Origin: Collimonas humicola
GTDB lineage: Bacteria > Pseudomonadota > Gammaproteobacteria > Burkholderiales > Burkholderiaceae_D
Length of the DNA: 64,000 nucleotides
Direction of reading: 5' to 3'
Assembly: GCF_018304945.1 (NCBI RefSeq)
Contig: NZ_JAGQEE010000004.1
Span: forward strand, 248,001-312,000
Shown here: piece by piece, positions 43,967-52,365 of the stretch
Position numbering within the stretch: the first letter of the stretch is position 1
How the letters are laid out: each line of letters opens with the position of its first letter
The notes under the pieces: model-generated
What the model saw: the letters and a program-made list of their open reading frames with translations, nothing else
The model's database searches: none
What the model was told of the DNA's origin: nothing
Translations under genes and position numbers: made by a program

Positions 43967-45816
43967 GCGCCCTACGCCACCCACATCTGCGCAAGATCCT
44001 GCTGGCGCTGGCGCTTGCCGTCATCATCGGCGGCGGCGCCGGCTGGGTCTACCGCATCAACCAGATCAGCCCGGCGCAATGGCAAAGCGACGCCATCGTC
44101 CTGGTCTTGCCGGACGAACTGTCCGACGCCAACCGCTTGTATTCCAACGCATGGCTGGACGGCGCGGCGGAAGAAGGGATCCGCCTGCAGACCATTACCG
44201 CCTCTGAATTTTCACGGCGCGGACTGCAAGGCGAACGGCCGTTCGCCGGCGTGATCCTGCCGGACACCATCCATCGCCAGATCAGCACCGCTTTCGTCAA
44301 CCAGATCAGCCGCTTTGTGGAAAACGGCGGCGCCCTGATGCTGGTGGGCGATGCCGGCGTGCTGGACGAGAACGGCTACTACAGCGAACCGGCGTCGCGC
44401 TTTTCAAAGCTGGCAGGAACCGAATACGCCATGTACGGTGCGCTGCATGACAAAATATCGTTCAACCCGACCATCTCCGGCAGTCCGCAGATCATGCAGG
44501 CGCTGGAAATTCCGCCGGGACGCTGGATCAAAAACGGCGAGCTGGCGGTATTGTCCGGCTACGGCGAGGACACCTTGCGTTATCCGGCCCTGCGTACCGC
44601 CGCCACCTATGCCGGCACCCTGCGCATGCAAGCCGAGGGCGATACCGTGATTGCAGGCGAACATGATGTCGGCCAGGGCCGCGTGCTGTTCGTCAACCTG
44701 CCGCTGGGATACCTGAAGCTGCGTACCGACGGCATCCTGATGCATGGCTTCCTGCACTACTTCGCCAACCGCATCATGGGCCAGCCGCAATTGTCCGCCG
44801 CGCCGGACGCGATCGGCGGACTGATCCTGAACTGGCATTGCGACGCCAAGATCTGCATTCCCGCCATGGACCAGCTGATCAAGGCCGGCGTATTCAGGCG
44901 CGGGCCGTTCAGCATCCATGTCACCGCCGGGCCTGACCAGCGCACCTTCGGCGACGGCCTCGGCGTCGACCTCAACCATAACCCGGCGTTTCAGGCGCGC
45001 TTGCAAACCTTGCTGGCCCAAGGCAATGAAATCGGCAGCCACGGCGGCTGGATACATGACTGGTTCGGCAAGAACCTGGCTGCCGGCAATGCCGAAAAAA
45101 TGACCACTTACCTGGAACAGAATGCCGATGCGGTGAACCAGCTGATCGGCCGCCCGCAGACCGAATACTCGGCGCCGACCGGCAACCAGCCGGTCTGGGT
45201 CACCGACTGGTTGGACGACCAGGATGTGCTGGCCTACTACTTCACCGGCAATATCGGGCAGGGCCCGACCCATGCTTACCGCGACGGCCGCCGCGACAAG
45301 CATATCTGGTCGTTCCCGGTGCAGACCTATGGCCATATCAGCACCATCGAAGAAGCCTATATGGAGCATGTACCGGAAAGCGAAATCAGCAACTGGCTGA
45401 CGTCGCTGGTGCAGTTTACCGAGGATACCGGACAGATCAGGCTGATTTATTTCCACCCGCCGGGCGCGGTGCTGTATCCCGACGCCATCAACCGGCTGAT
45501 GCTGGCCGCTGACGCAGCCGGAAAGAGCGGCCGTTTCCGCTGGCGCACCATGACCGACCTGGCGCGCTTCATGAACCGCAGGGAGCAGACGGCATGGAAT
45601 ATTTCCGGCGACCGGCATGCAGTCGTGGTCGATGCGGCCAATGCCGTTTCATTGCAGCAGCAAAGCTGGCTGTTCCCGGTTGCGCTGTATGCAAAGCCGC
45701 GCATCCTGGCCGGCAATGCTAGAGTGGAGCAACGCGGCGAAAACTGGACCGTGATCGCCGGCGACAGCAAGCAACTTCGCATTTCAACACCGTTGATAAA
45801 GGAAGCACTGCATTGA
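43963..45816 (+). CDS. Two-domain polysaccharide-deacetylase-like protein
   Basis: A 617-residue protein with an N-terminal signal anchor (~10-28). The first domain (~42-270) has VENGGALMLVGDAG and looks like a class-I glutamine-amidotransferase-like fold. The C-terminal domain (~285-545) resembles NodB/CE4 deacetylases: GLILNWHCDAK (Asp294) in place of the usual TFDDG, and GSHGGWIHDWF (His360, His365) where the family has H-x3-H. The His spacing is one residue longer than normal, so activity is uncertain. It could de-N-acetylate the exopolysaccharide in the periplasm. Start and end overlap neighbours (ATGA; TTGA). Confidence 0.7.
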   Translation: MSALRHPHLRKILLALALAVIIGGGAGWVYRINQISPAQWQSDAIVLVLPDELSDANRLYSNAWLDGAAEEGIRLQTITASEFSRRGLQGERPFAGVILPDTIHRQISTAFVNQISRFVENGGALMLVGDAGVLDENGYYSEPASRFSKLAGTEYAMYGALHDKISFNPTISGSPQIMQALEIPPGRWIKNGELAVLSGYGEDTLRYPALRTAATYAGTLRMQAEGDTVIAGEHDVGQGRVLFVNLPLGYLKLRTDGILMHGFLHYFANRIMGQPQLSAAPDAIGGLILNWHCDAKICIPAMDQLIKAGVFRRGPFSIHVTAGPDQRTFGDGLGVDLNHNPAFQARLQTLLAQGNEIGSHGGWIHDWFGKNLAAGNAEKMTTYLEQNADAVNQLIGRPQTEYSAPTGNQPVWVTDWLDDQDVLAYYFTGNIGQGPTHAYRDGRRDKHIWSFPVQTYGHISTIEEAYMEHVPESEISNWLTSLVQFTEDTGQIRLIYFHPPGAVLYPDAINRLMLAADAAGKSGRFRWRTMTDLARFMNRREQTAWNISGDRHAVVVDAANAVSLQQQSWLFPVALYAKPRILAGNARVEQRGENWTVIAGDSKQLRISTPLIKEALH

Positions 45817-46865
45817 AAACAGCACTGGCAACTCTGGGCCTGTCCTTCGGCTGCGTCGCATTTCCTGCTTGTGCATCGGCTGACGACAGCACCGACATAC
45901 AGGTTCCCGTATTACAGCACGCGCGCTTGATGCCGCTGATGAACACGCCGCCCGCAGCGGTCGCCGCTGTGCAGCCGCACGCAGCAGCTGCGCCGGCCGC
46001 ATCAATGGCGCCGGCATTGTCGCCGGCCTCGGCCCATGCTGTGCCCGCCGCAACCGATTCGGCGCCCGTGCCGCTGGCGCTGGCAGCCCCGGTGGATGCA
46101 GCCCCGGTTGCAGTCGCGCCGCCCGAAAGCACAGCTGCCGCGGCGCCGGAACTGAGCCCCGAGCTAGGCGCTCTCGAATTGATCGGCGGTGACGGCCACA
46201 TGACCAATGGCTATGGTCATGCGCGTCTGACGTCGCTGCGCGGCATGGCGGTGACCTCCCTGGGCGTGGTGCAAGGCGAATTGACGCAGCAGTCTCGTTT
46301 CGGCTATACCGGCAACTATGGCAGCGTCTCGCTGACCCACGACTTTTCACCGGATTACTACAGCACCGTCAGCGTCGGCGCTGGCAACAGTCCGCTGTTT
46401 TCCAGCTGGCGCGGCGATGCCACCGCTTATCGCAAGTTCGGCAGCGAGCGCCAGTACGTCGCCGGCATCGGCGCCTACTACGCCAAGGGCAATGAAAGCG
46501 CGCGTTCCGATACAGGCTTGCTGTTGACCGGCATCGCTTACCTGACCGGGGTGGTGATGGAAGGCGGCGTGCGCCTGAACTGGGCCGATCCGGGTTCGAT
46601 ACTGGGCCCCAGCGAATACATCGCCGCAACCTTCGGCAATGACGACCGGCGCGCCGTCATCGTCCGCTATGAGCATGCCAAGGAAACCTACAAGGTGCTG
46701 CCGGGCGGGCCGGAACTGGTGAACTTCAAGAGCAATACCGTCAATCTGCAATGGCGCGAACGGATCAACCGCGTCAGCATGTTGCTGGCGGGGCTGGAGT
46801 ACTACCAGAGCCCGCTCTACGACCGGCTCTCCTTCAATCTCGGCTGGCGCTGGAGTTTCAGATGA
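45813..46865 (+). CDS. YaiO-family outer-membrane beta-barrel protein
   Basis: A 350-residue exported protein starting at TTG (45813), supported by AAAGGAAG at 45798-45805 and by overlap with the upstream stop. A signal peptide (to ~24) and an Ala/Pro-rich linker (~45-115) precede a barrel of ~230 residues with aromatic-ended strands, finishing LSFNLGWRWSFR. The barrel matches YaiO; in E. coli yaiO sits with a family-2 glycosyltransferase (yaiP) and a deacetylase (yaiS). A role as export pore for the polymer is likely but unproven. Overlaps the next gene by four bases. Confidence 0.8.
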   Translation: MKTALATLGLSFGCVAFPACASADDSTDIQVPVLQHARLMPLMNTPPAAVAAVQPHAAAAPAASMAPALSPASAHAVPAATDSAPVPLALAAPVDAAPVAVAPPESTAAAAPELSPELGALELIGGDGHMTNGYGHARLTSLRGMAVTSLGVVQGELTQQSRFGYTGNYGSVSLTHDFSPDYYSTVSVGAGNSPLFSSWRGDATAYRKFGSERQYVAGIGAYYAKGNESARSDTGLLLTGIAYLTGVVMEGGVRLNWADPGSILGPSEYIAATFGNDDRRAVIVRYEHAKETYKVLPGGPELVNFKSNTVNLQWRERINRVSMLLAGLEYYQSPLYDRLSFNLGWRWSFR

Positions 46866-47662
46866 AAGCACGGCGGGAAGATGGCGGCGGCAAGCAGGCA
46901 GCGGTCAACCCGCGCTTCACCGGCTTTGGCGGCCAGCTGATACAAACCCATCGCGCCCTGCGGCGGCTGGCTTTTCCGCACCGCCGCTGGATCGATATCT
47001 TGCTGCTGCCGGCGCTGATCTTCTCTTGCACGCTGCTGGCCTGGCCTTTGATTGCCGAGCTGTGGGCCGCGATTATCGGATTCTGGGCCAATGGCCTGGG
47101 CGACGAGATGGCGCTCAGAATGGGCCGCAGCGCTTTTCCGGGCATCCGTTCGATCCCCTACGCCTATGTCGAAGCGGCGCTGCCGGATCCTTTGCAATGG
47201 TGGAGCGGCATGCTGATCAGCATCACGCTGCTGCTGACCACCACGTTGCTGCCGGCCCGCATGCTGCCGATATCCTATGCCCTGCGCGTGATCGGCCTGG
47301 TGCAGCTGGCCAGCCAGCTGTATTTTTACTTCTGGGCGGCGGAATTCCCTTATCAGTCGGCCTCCTCCGTCTCGGCGCTGATGCAAGCGTCCATGGTGCT
47401 GATCCTGCTGACGCCCTGGATCTATGGCCTGCTGTACAACATTTTCGACTTCGGGGTTTATCGCAAAATCCTGCTGTCTGTGCTGGCCGTGCTTTACCTG
47501 ATCGGGCTGACGCCATTCCAATACACCTTTGCCGCCTGGCTGATGCTGCGCTACTCGCTGCTGTGGCATCCCCTCATCTACCTGCTGGGCTCCAGCCTGA
47601 TCCAGTTCGGCGCCTTGGTCGGCTTCTATTCCTGGGCCATGAGCTGGCAGCGGCGCGAATAG
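46862..47662 (+). CDS. Multi-pass inner-membrane protein, last gene of the polysaccharide operon
   Basis: A 266-residue protein with a basic cytoplasmic N-terminus and about six hydrophobic segments (roughly residues 48-72, 110-130, 140-165, 175-195, 205-225, 235-258). I recognise no family. The ATG at 46862 overlaps the preceding stop (ATGA), so it belongs to the operon. Possible roles are a synthase partner subunit (as PgaD is to PgaC) or an acyl/sugar-modifying membrane protein. No catalytic motif stands out. No clear terminator follows within the 70-base gap. Confidence 0.7.
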   Translation: MKARREDGGGKQAAVNPRFTGFGGQLIQTHRALRRLAFPHRRWIDILLLPALIFSCTLLAWPLIAELWAAIIGFWANGLGDEMALRMGRSAFPGIRSIPYAYVEAALPDPLQWWSGMLISITLLLTTTLLPARMLPISYALRVIGLVQLASQLYFYFWAAEFPYQSASSVSALMQASMVLILLTPWIYGLLYNIFDFGVYRKILLSVLAVLYLIGLTPFQYTFAAWLMLRYSLLWHPLIYLLGSSLIQFGALVGFYSWAMSWQRRE

Positions 47663-47731
47663 CCCGATTGCGCGGCAAACGGCGCCAACAGGCTTATACT
47701 CCGTGATCATTAATGAAGAAGGATAGCAATT

Positions 47732-47998
47732 GTGAAAAAGACCGGCATGGCAAAGAGCGACGCCAAGAAACTCATGGGCAAAATGACCGCGCCCGGCGCT
47801 GGCGGATTCGGCAACAGCGACGTCGTCGTGGTCGACCGCAAGGAGCAGCGCAAGCGCGATCAGGCGCTGGGCCTGGTGCCGTTCGCGGTCAAGCTCAACG
47901 GCACGCTGGTGCAGCAGCTGCAGACATTGGCGAAAGAGCGCGAACTCGATCTCAACCAGCTGGTGGCCGAGCTGCTGGCGAAAGGCCTGGCTGACTAG
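47732..47998 (+). CDS. Small protein, possible ribbon-helix-helix-like
   Basis: An 88-residue, Lys-rich protein without a signal or membrane helix. The C-terminal half, VPFAVKLNGTLVQQLQTLAKERELDLNQLVAELLAKGL, has the beta-strand then two-helix layout of small RHH DNA-binding or toxin-control proteins. The N-terminal 30 residues are basic and probably disordered. A GTG start at 47732 follows GAAGGA; the ATG at 47747 is an alternative. It stands alone, ending at a terminator. The RHH idea is inference from pattern only. Confidence 0.6.
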   Translation: MKKTGMAKSDAKKLMGKMTAPGAGGFGNSDVVVVDRKEQRKRDQALGLVPFAVKLNGTLVQQLQTLAKERELDLNQLVAELLAKGLAD

Positions 47999-48024
47999 GG
48001 CCAGTCGGCAGGACGATGCAAGGG

Positions 48025-48050
48025 AAAAGCCGCAGCGACGGCTTTTTTTC
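48025..48050 (+). terminator. Rho-independent terminator after the small RHH-like gene
   Basis: AAAAGCCG (48025-48032) pairs with CGGCTTTT (48039-48046) around six bases, within a seven-T run. Confidence 0.82.
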
Positions 48051-48289
48051 AATCCCTCGCTATATCTTTTAAAACACGGCGCATCCGCACGGCGGCTCGC
48101 ATGATGCGGCTTACCGCTTCGCCTTGTTCCTGCTCACGCCCGAAGCCCGGCAAACCCTTGTCGATTACGGGTTTTCCAGGTAACTCCGGGCAAAAGCACC
48201 CCCGATACGGGTTGTCGATTAAAATGCTGATCCAACTGGGATGGCATGGCGTGCAGCGTGGCATCTCCTTCCCCGAGAGATACGCGACG

Positions 48290-49339
48290 ATGACCCCGAT
48301 TCAGAACCAAGCCCCCGCCAACGTGATCAGCCAGGAAGCGCAGGACACCGCAGAAAAGCACCTGCGCGACATCCTGACCCTGGCGCTCGAGCATGCAGCG
48401 CCGCATGCCGCCGTGGTGGTGTCGGACGCCCGCTGCGCACTGGCCGTCACGCTGACCGCCGCTTACCGGCACTGCCTGCCGGACGCTGCCTTCATCGACT
48501 TCGATGCCCTCACGCCGGACGCCGTGCTGGCGGCTTTTGCGCCGCTGCAGGCGGGCGACCTGGTGATCCTGGTGCAGTCCACCAACTTCCGCCTGGAAGC
48601 GTTCCGCATCCGCGTCGAACTCTTCAAGCGCGGCCTCAAGGTGATAGAGCATCCGCATCTGTCGCGCATGCCTGGACCCGAGGCGCTGCATTACATCGAA
48701 GCGCTGGCTTACGATCCTGCCTATTACCGCGGCGTCGGCTACGCGCTCAAGGCGCGCATCGACCGCGCCCGCCGCGGCGTGGTCGACAGCGGCGGCGCGC
48801 AGCTGGTGTTCGATTCACCGTTCGAGGCGGCCAAGCTGAACATCGGCGACTACAGCGAGATGAACAATGTCGGCGGCCAGTTCCCCATCGGCGAAGTATT
48901 CACCGAGGCGCAGGACCTGGAAGCGGTCAATGGCAAGGTGCGCATATTCGTGTTCGGCGACACTGCGTTCCGGGTCAACCGGCCGGCGCAGCCGATCACC
49001 CTGGTGATCAGCAAAGGCCGGGTCGCCGAGGTCATCGATTCCACGCCGGATTTCGACCAGGTGCTGGCCAACATCCGCGCCGATGAAGGCGAAGTGTGGC
49101 TGCGCGAGCTTGGCTTCGGCATGAACCGGGCGTTTTCGCAGGAGCGCATGGTGAGCGACATCGGCACCTACGAGCGGATGTGCGGCATCCATCTTTCGCT
49201 CGGCGCCAAACATGGGGTCTACAGCAAGGCGAACATCAAGCGCGCCAGCGCCAGATATCATATCGACGTCTTTGCGGTGACCGAGGCGGTCTACCTGGAT
49301 GACGCAGTGGTGTATCGGAACGGCGCCTGGCAACCCTGA
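48290..49339 (+). CDS. Aminopeptidase T-like (M29-related) protein
   Basis: A 349-residue cytoplasmic protein resembling the leucyl aminopeptidase/aminopeptidase T (M29) family, in which two metal ions are held by Glu, His and Asp residues. Candidate late motifs are GEVWLRELGFGMNRAFSQ, IGTYERMCGIHLSLGAKHGVY and YHIDVFAVTEAVYLDD. The N-terminal region (AAVVVSDARCALAVTLTAAYRH) is diverged. Start at 48290 with GAGAGA 9 bases upstream; an in-frame ATG at 48224 is possible. Whether it is an active peptidase is uncertain. Confidence 0.65.
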   Translation: MTPIQNQAPANVISQEAQDTAEKHLRDILTLALEHAAPHAAVVVSDARCALAVTLTAAYRHCLPDAAFIDFDALTPDAVLAAFAPLQAGDLVILVQSTNFRLEAFRIRVELFKRGLKVIEHPHLSRMPGPEALHYIEALAYDPAYYRGVGYALKARIDRARRGVVDSGGAQLVFDSPFEAAKLNIGDYSEMNNVGGQFPIGEVFTEAQDLEAVNGKVRIFVFGDTAFRVNRPAQPITLVISKGRVAEVIDSTPDFDQVLANIRADEGEVWLRELGFGMNRAFSQERMVSDIGTYERMCGIHLSLGAKHGVYSKANIKRASARYHIDVFAVTEAVYLDDAVVYRNGAWQP

Positions 49340-49375
49340 GCCGGCCGCAGGCGCTGCCGCAATGCAAAGCAGCTG

Positions 49376-49972
49376 CTAAGAGGGAATGTACAGAGGATAA
49401 AGAATATTCTCTTCGCGCGTGATGCGGTCTACCAGCACCTTGCCGAGATTTTCAAACTCATCCTTGAATGTGATGCGCGCATCGCGCGAGACGATCCATT
49501 CCTTGCCTTGGTATTTGTCGAAAAAATCAAACGCCACGCGGCCGATGCCATCCATTTCCCGCTTATAGGAACGGTAGACATCGTGCAGGGCAGGATCTTC
49601 AGCCAGGCTGCGCCGCATGTAGGAATACAGCTTGACGCCCTCGGTCAGCAAGTGGCCGTACATCGCCATCCGCATCTCGCGCAATGCGGCAGGCACAGCA
49701 TCCCACTTGTCGGCGCTCATCCTGTTCGCCACTGTCGAGTACATCAGCAGCAGCGCCGCATGGTCCCCTTTCAGTTGCGGGATCAGCTTTTCATCGTATT
49801 CGATCTGATGATTGGCGCTTTTGGCCGGCTGCAGTGCAGCCCGCTCGGCTATCGGTGTGGCTCCTCTGGCTGGCGTTGCTGACTGCTGGCTGGGAGTTTT
49901 TTTTACTGCGTCGTGCTTCTCCTCATCGTGGGTACTGGTCGCGGGTTTATTGAAAATTGTTTTCAGCCACAT
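49376..49972 (-). CDS. Hemerythrin-like (HHE) domain protein
   Basis: A 198-residue soluble protein. A polar N-terminal tail (~1-55) is followed by a four-helix HHE domain with likely diiron ligands His71 (KGDHAALL), His107 and Glu111 (MYGHLLTEGVKLY), Glu173 (DEFENLGK) and Glu188 (ITREENILYPLY). HHE proteins bind oxygen, sense redox or iron, or repair iron-sulfur centres. Function here is open. It is monocistronic on the minus strand; an AT-rich ~300-base gap separates it from the DUF3050 gene and holds no other gene I can see. Confidence 0.78.
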   Translation of the reverse strand: MWLKTIFNKPATSTHDEEKHDAVKKTPSQQSATPARGATPIAERAALQPAKSANHQIEYDEKLIPQLKGDHAALLLMYSTVANRMSADKWDAVPAALREMRMAMYGHLLTEGVKLYSYMRRSLAEDPALHDVYRSYKREMDGIGRVAFDFFDKYQGKEWIVSRDARITFKDEFENLGKVLVDRITREENILYPLYIPS

Positions 49973-50268
49973 ATTTCACCTCGCCAGTCCCCGTGCAGGA
50001 GTAATTATCAGAGTATTACTTGCTTATTATTGTGATTGCCTATCAACAACAATAGTACATTAAATTCCATCTGGGAATATCTTTCTCAGTGGCAATTTAA
50101 AAGATTTTTTCATGCGCTAACCGCTCCGGCCAGACCAAGGCATCCGGCCGAAGCAGCGGACCACATCTGCCAATACAACGCCTTGCTCATAAAACGACCG
50201 CCGGCGCTGAAAAATGATTTCGGCGTCCCGGGCCACGCGTGTTTGCAAGCGCTGCCGGCAATGCGCTT

Positions 50269-51042
50269 TCAGGATGGCGGATGCTGCAGGGCCGCCAGCA
50301 AGCTGTCCCACAAGCGATGGCGCTCGTCGATCGCCTTGATCCCGGCTTCCAGCACCTCGCGCATCTGCACCGGATCGTTGCCGGTAATCTCTTCAATCAT
50401 GCGTTGCGCCGCCGGCCCATGGTCGCCGGAATCGACCTCGATGTGGCGCTCCAGGTAGAAATTGAGTTCGGGTACGGTTTCCGGCGCGATGCTCCACCTC
50501 TTCAGCAAGGCCTGGAACATCTCCGGGATGACGTTTTCCCGGCCGTAGAAAAAGCTGCCGACGACCTGGTGCGTCTGCCCTTCCTGGCAAGTGTTGATGG
50601 TAGCCGTGACAAAGCGCTGGATCGGCGCCAGCGCCTCCGCGCGCTTGAGCGCGGCGGCGACCGTATCGCCTTTCCTGATCATGTTTAAAAACTGATTGAT
50701 CTGCCGCGTGGAGGCGCCGATCTCTTTCATCGCCGACAGGTAAAGATCGAAATGCGTCATCGCGCCCTTGGGCGTGATATCCGACTCCTCGCCCAGCACA
50801 ATCTCGTTGATCAGGCGCGCGGCATGCGGATTGGCCGGCGGATACCAGGGGATCGAGGTGGTGGTCAGATCCATCTGCAAGCGCTTCACCAGCGACATGA
50901 AATCCCATACAGCAAAAACATGCCACTCCATGAACAGACGCAAATCGTTCTGGTTGCGGATGGCTGAAAAAACAGCATGATTGGTCAACAGATTGTGCTT
51001 TTCCTTGAGGGTAAGCTGTAGCGATTCAATAGTCGTTGTCAT
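50269..51042 (-). CDS. DUF3050 protein, possible heme-oxygenase-like diiron enzyme
   Basis: A 257-residue all-helical protein of DUF3050. I start at 51042 (MTTTIESLQL) because GGAG lies just before it; the open frame continues upstream without similarity. Visible candidate metal ligands are Glu39 and His41 (FMEWHVFAVWDFM), acidic residues at 85-86 (LGEESD), His97, and His200-x3-Asp204-x3-His208 (LERHIEVDSGDHG). This pattern recalls the heme-oxygenase-like diiron oxidase superfamily. No reaction is established for DUF3050, so the enzymatic role is inference. Confidence 0.8.
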   Translation of the reverse strand: MTTTIESLQLTLKEKHNLLTNHAVFSAIRNQNDLRLFMEWHVFAVWDFMSLVKRLQMDLTTTSIPWYPPANPHAARLINEIVLGEESDITPKGAMTHFDLYLSAMKEIGASTRQINQFLNMIRKGDTVAAALKRAEALAPIQRFVTATINTCQEGQTHQVVGSFFYGRENVIPEMFQALLKRWSIAPETVPELNFYLERHIEVDSGDHGPAAQRMIEEITGNDPVQMREVLEAGIKAIDERHRLWDSLLAALQHPPS

Positions 51043-51157
51043 GTCATCTCCACGAGAAGTCACACACAAATGTGTGTAAAACGACAATGACAGATATATT
51101 TCCCAATGGCAATAATTTGATGCATCGCCAGGCCGGCGGCGACGGATCAGGCTGCTC

Positions 51158-51586
51158 TCAGAACGAAGCGCAAATGGAGGTGAGCAGCAAACCCACCGCA
51201 TCCTGGTGGAACTGGCTGACATAGGCGCTGCGTATCTGCGCCAGCCGCGCCAGCGTCTCCGGCGTTGCGGCGGCGACGATGCGGATCACGAAACTGTCTT
51301 CCTGGATGGTCTTGCCTGTGGCCGCATCGCGCCATTGGCCGCGGGTGTCCCAGGTCGTCAGGCCAGCCGGGAAACGCGGCGTCACCACGTCGGCCATGAA
51401 GCCGGCGCGCTCGGCATCGCTTACCGGTCCGCGGCCATTGGTGTCGCGGCCAAACAGCAGTTCGGCCTGCAGCTGGCTGCTGCCGCCGGCCTGCTTGCAC
51501 AAATCGCCGCCGGCGCCTTCCGGCACGGTCGCGCAGGCTGACGCCAGCAGCACGCAAAGCAAAGGACAAATCAAGCTGAGACGCAT
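51158..51586 (-). CDS. DUF3574 lipoprotein
   Basis: A 142-residue predicted lipoprotein. The signal ends in a lipobox (LLASAC, Cys18). The body matches DUF3574: ELLFGRDTNGRGPVSDAE, TPRFPAGLTTWDTRGQWRD and SFVIRIVAA. Function unknown. The two candidate residues after the lipidated Cys are Ala-Thr, favouring the outer membrane. It lies upstream of the DUF3050 gene on the same strand, 115 bases apart, so cotranscription is possible but not shown. Confidence 0.83.
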   Translation of the reverse strand: MRLSLICPLLCVLLASACATVPEGAGGDLCKQAGGSSQLQAELLFGRDTNGRGPVSDAERAGFMADVVTPRFPAGLTTWDTRGQWRDAATGKTIQEDSFVIRIVAAATPETLARLAQIRSAYVSQFHQDAVGLLLTSICASF

Positions 51587-51719
51587 TGTGTTCCCCCGGT
51601 AATGGCTCCCGGTAACGGCTCCCTGTAGCGGCTCCTGGCGCCGGCCCCAAAGTTCATGGAGTGCTGCTATATCTTAAACGAGCAAAGTGAGGGAGAATTG
51701 TCGCAGATAAGGATATGCC

Positions 51720-51980
51720 ATGAATCTCATCGAAAAACTGCTCGCCAAAGCCGCCCCGTCCAACGCCGCCCCCGCCGCGCAGGCGGTCAAGATCCTGGTG
51801 CGCGTGTATCTCGACAGCGCGGGACACGTGACCGATGTGGCGATCAGGAAAAGCTGCGGCGTTCCGGAACTGGATGCGCGGGCGCAGCGCGAGATCGCGG
51901 TAATGCGCTTCCCCGGCAAGAGCCGCGGCGCCAAGACCTCGCACAACTGGCACGACCTGACCTACACCATTCACCAATAA
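51720..51980 (+). CDS. Stand-alone TonB C-terminal-domain-like protein
   Basis: An 86-residue protein consisting almost entirely of a TonB-CTD-like fold: VRVYLDSAGHVTDVAIRKSCGVPELDARAQREIAVMRFPG. Normal TonB proteins have an N-terminal membrane anchor and a proline-rich spacer; neither is present here, and there is no signal peptide. It could be a cytoplasmic remnant or an independent domain protein. No ExbB/ExbD or TonB-dependent receptor gene is nearby. Confidence 0.68.
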   Translation: MNLIEKLLAKAAPSNAAPAAQAVKILVRVYLDSAGHVTDVAIRKSCGVPELDARAQREIAVMRFPGKSRGAKTSHNWHDLTYTIHQ

Positions 51981-52365
51981 GCAGGCGCACCGCAAGCCTT
52001 GTCGTTTTGCCAGCGGATTTATATTCCGGCTGCGCCGCCCTCCCGGATTGCCTTCTCCGCCACGGTTTCACTCTGCGCGAGCGGCCTTTTCATTGCGCCG
52101 CCTTGCCCCGCATATGGAAATGCGAATGGCGTCTATTGAACCCTCATGATGGATTCGCGGCTATCCATACCCTAAGCTGTCTTCGCCGAACTGATCTTCT
52201 TTGCAAACGACGAGCAGTCCAGTTACCAGGGTTCGGTGTGCGGTTGCTGGCAATTCAAAACATAACACGAGACACCCTGTTGACGGTCGCTTAACAGTCG
52301 ATTCACAGTCGATGAAAAGCCGGTTACCGGCCGCTGCAGTGGACATACAAAGGAGCAGCTCGATC
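51981..52365. promoter_or_regulatory. Leader region of the NCS2 permease with three 11-bp tandem repeats
   Basis: 385 bases with no convincing gene. ACGGTCGCTTA, ACAGTCGATTC and ACAGTCGATGA follow head to tail at 52283-52315, one helical turn apart, 51 bases before the permease start. Such phased sites suit a multimeric regulator; none is identified. AAGGAG at 52350-52355 is the ribosome site. Confidence 0.55.

Noticed and set aside
46751-46861. Upstream extension of the last polysaccharide-operon gene
   Set aside because: Overlaps the end of the YaiO-like barrel out of frame; the ATGA overlap at 46862 is the natural start.
48101-48289. N-terminal extension of the aminopeptidase T-like protein
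   Set aside because: Residues before 48290 are Pro/Arg/Ser-rich with no family match; this is probably leader sequence.
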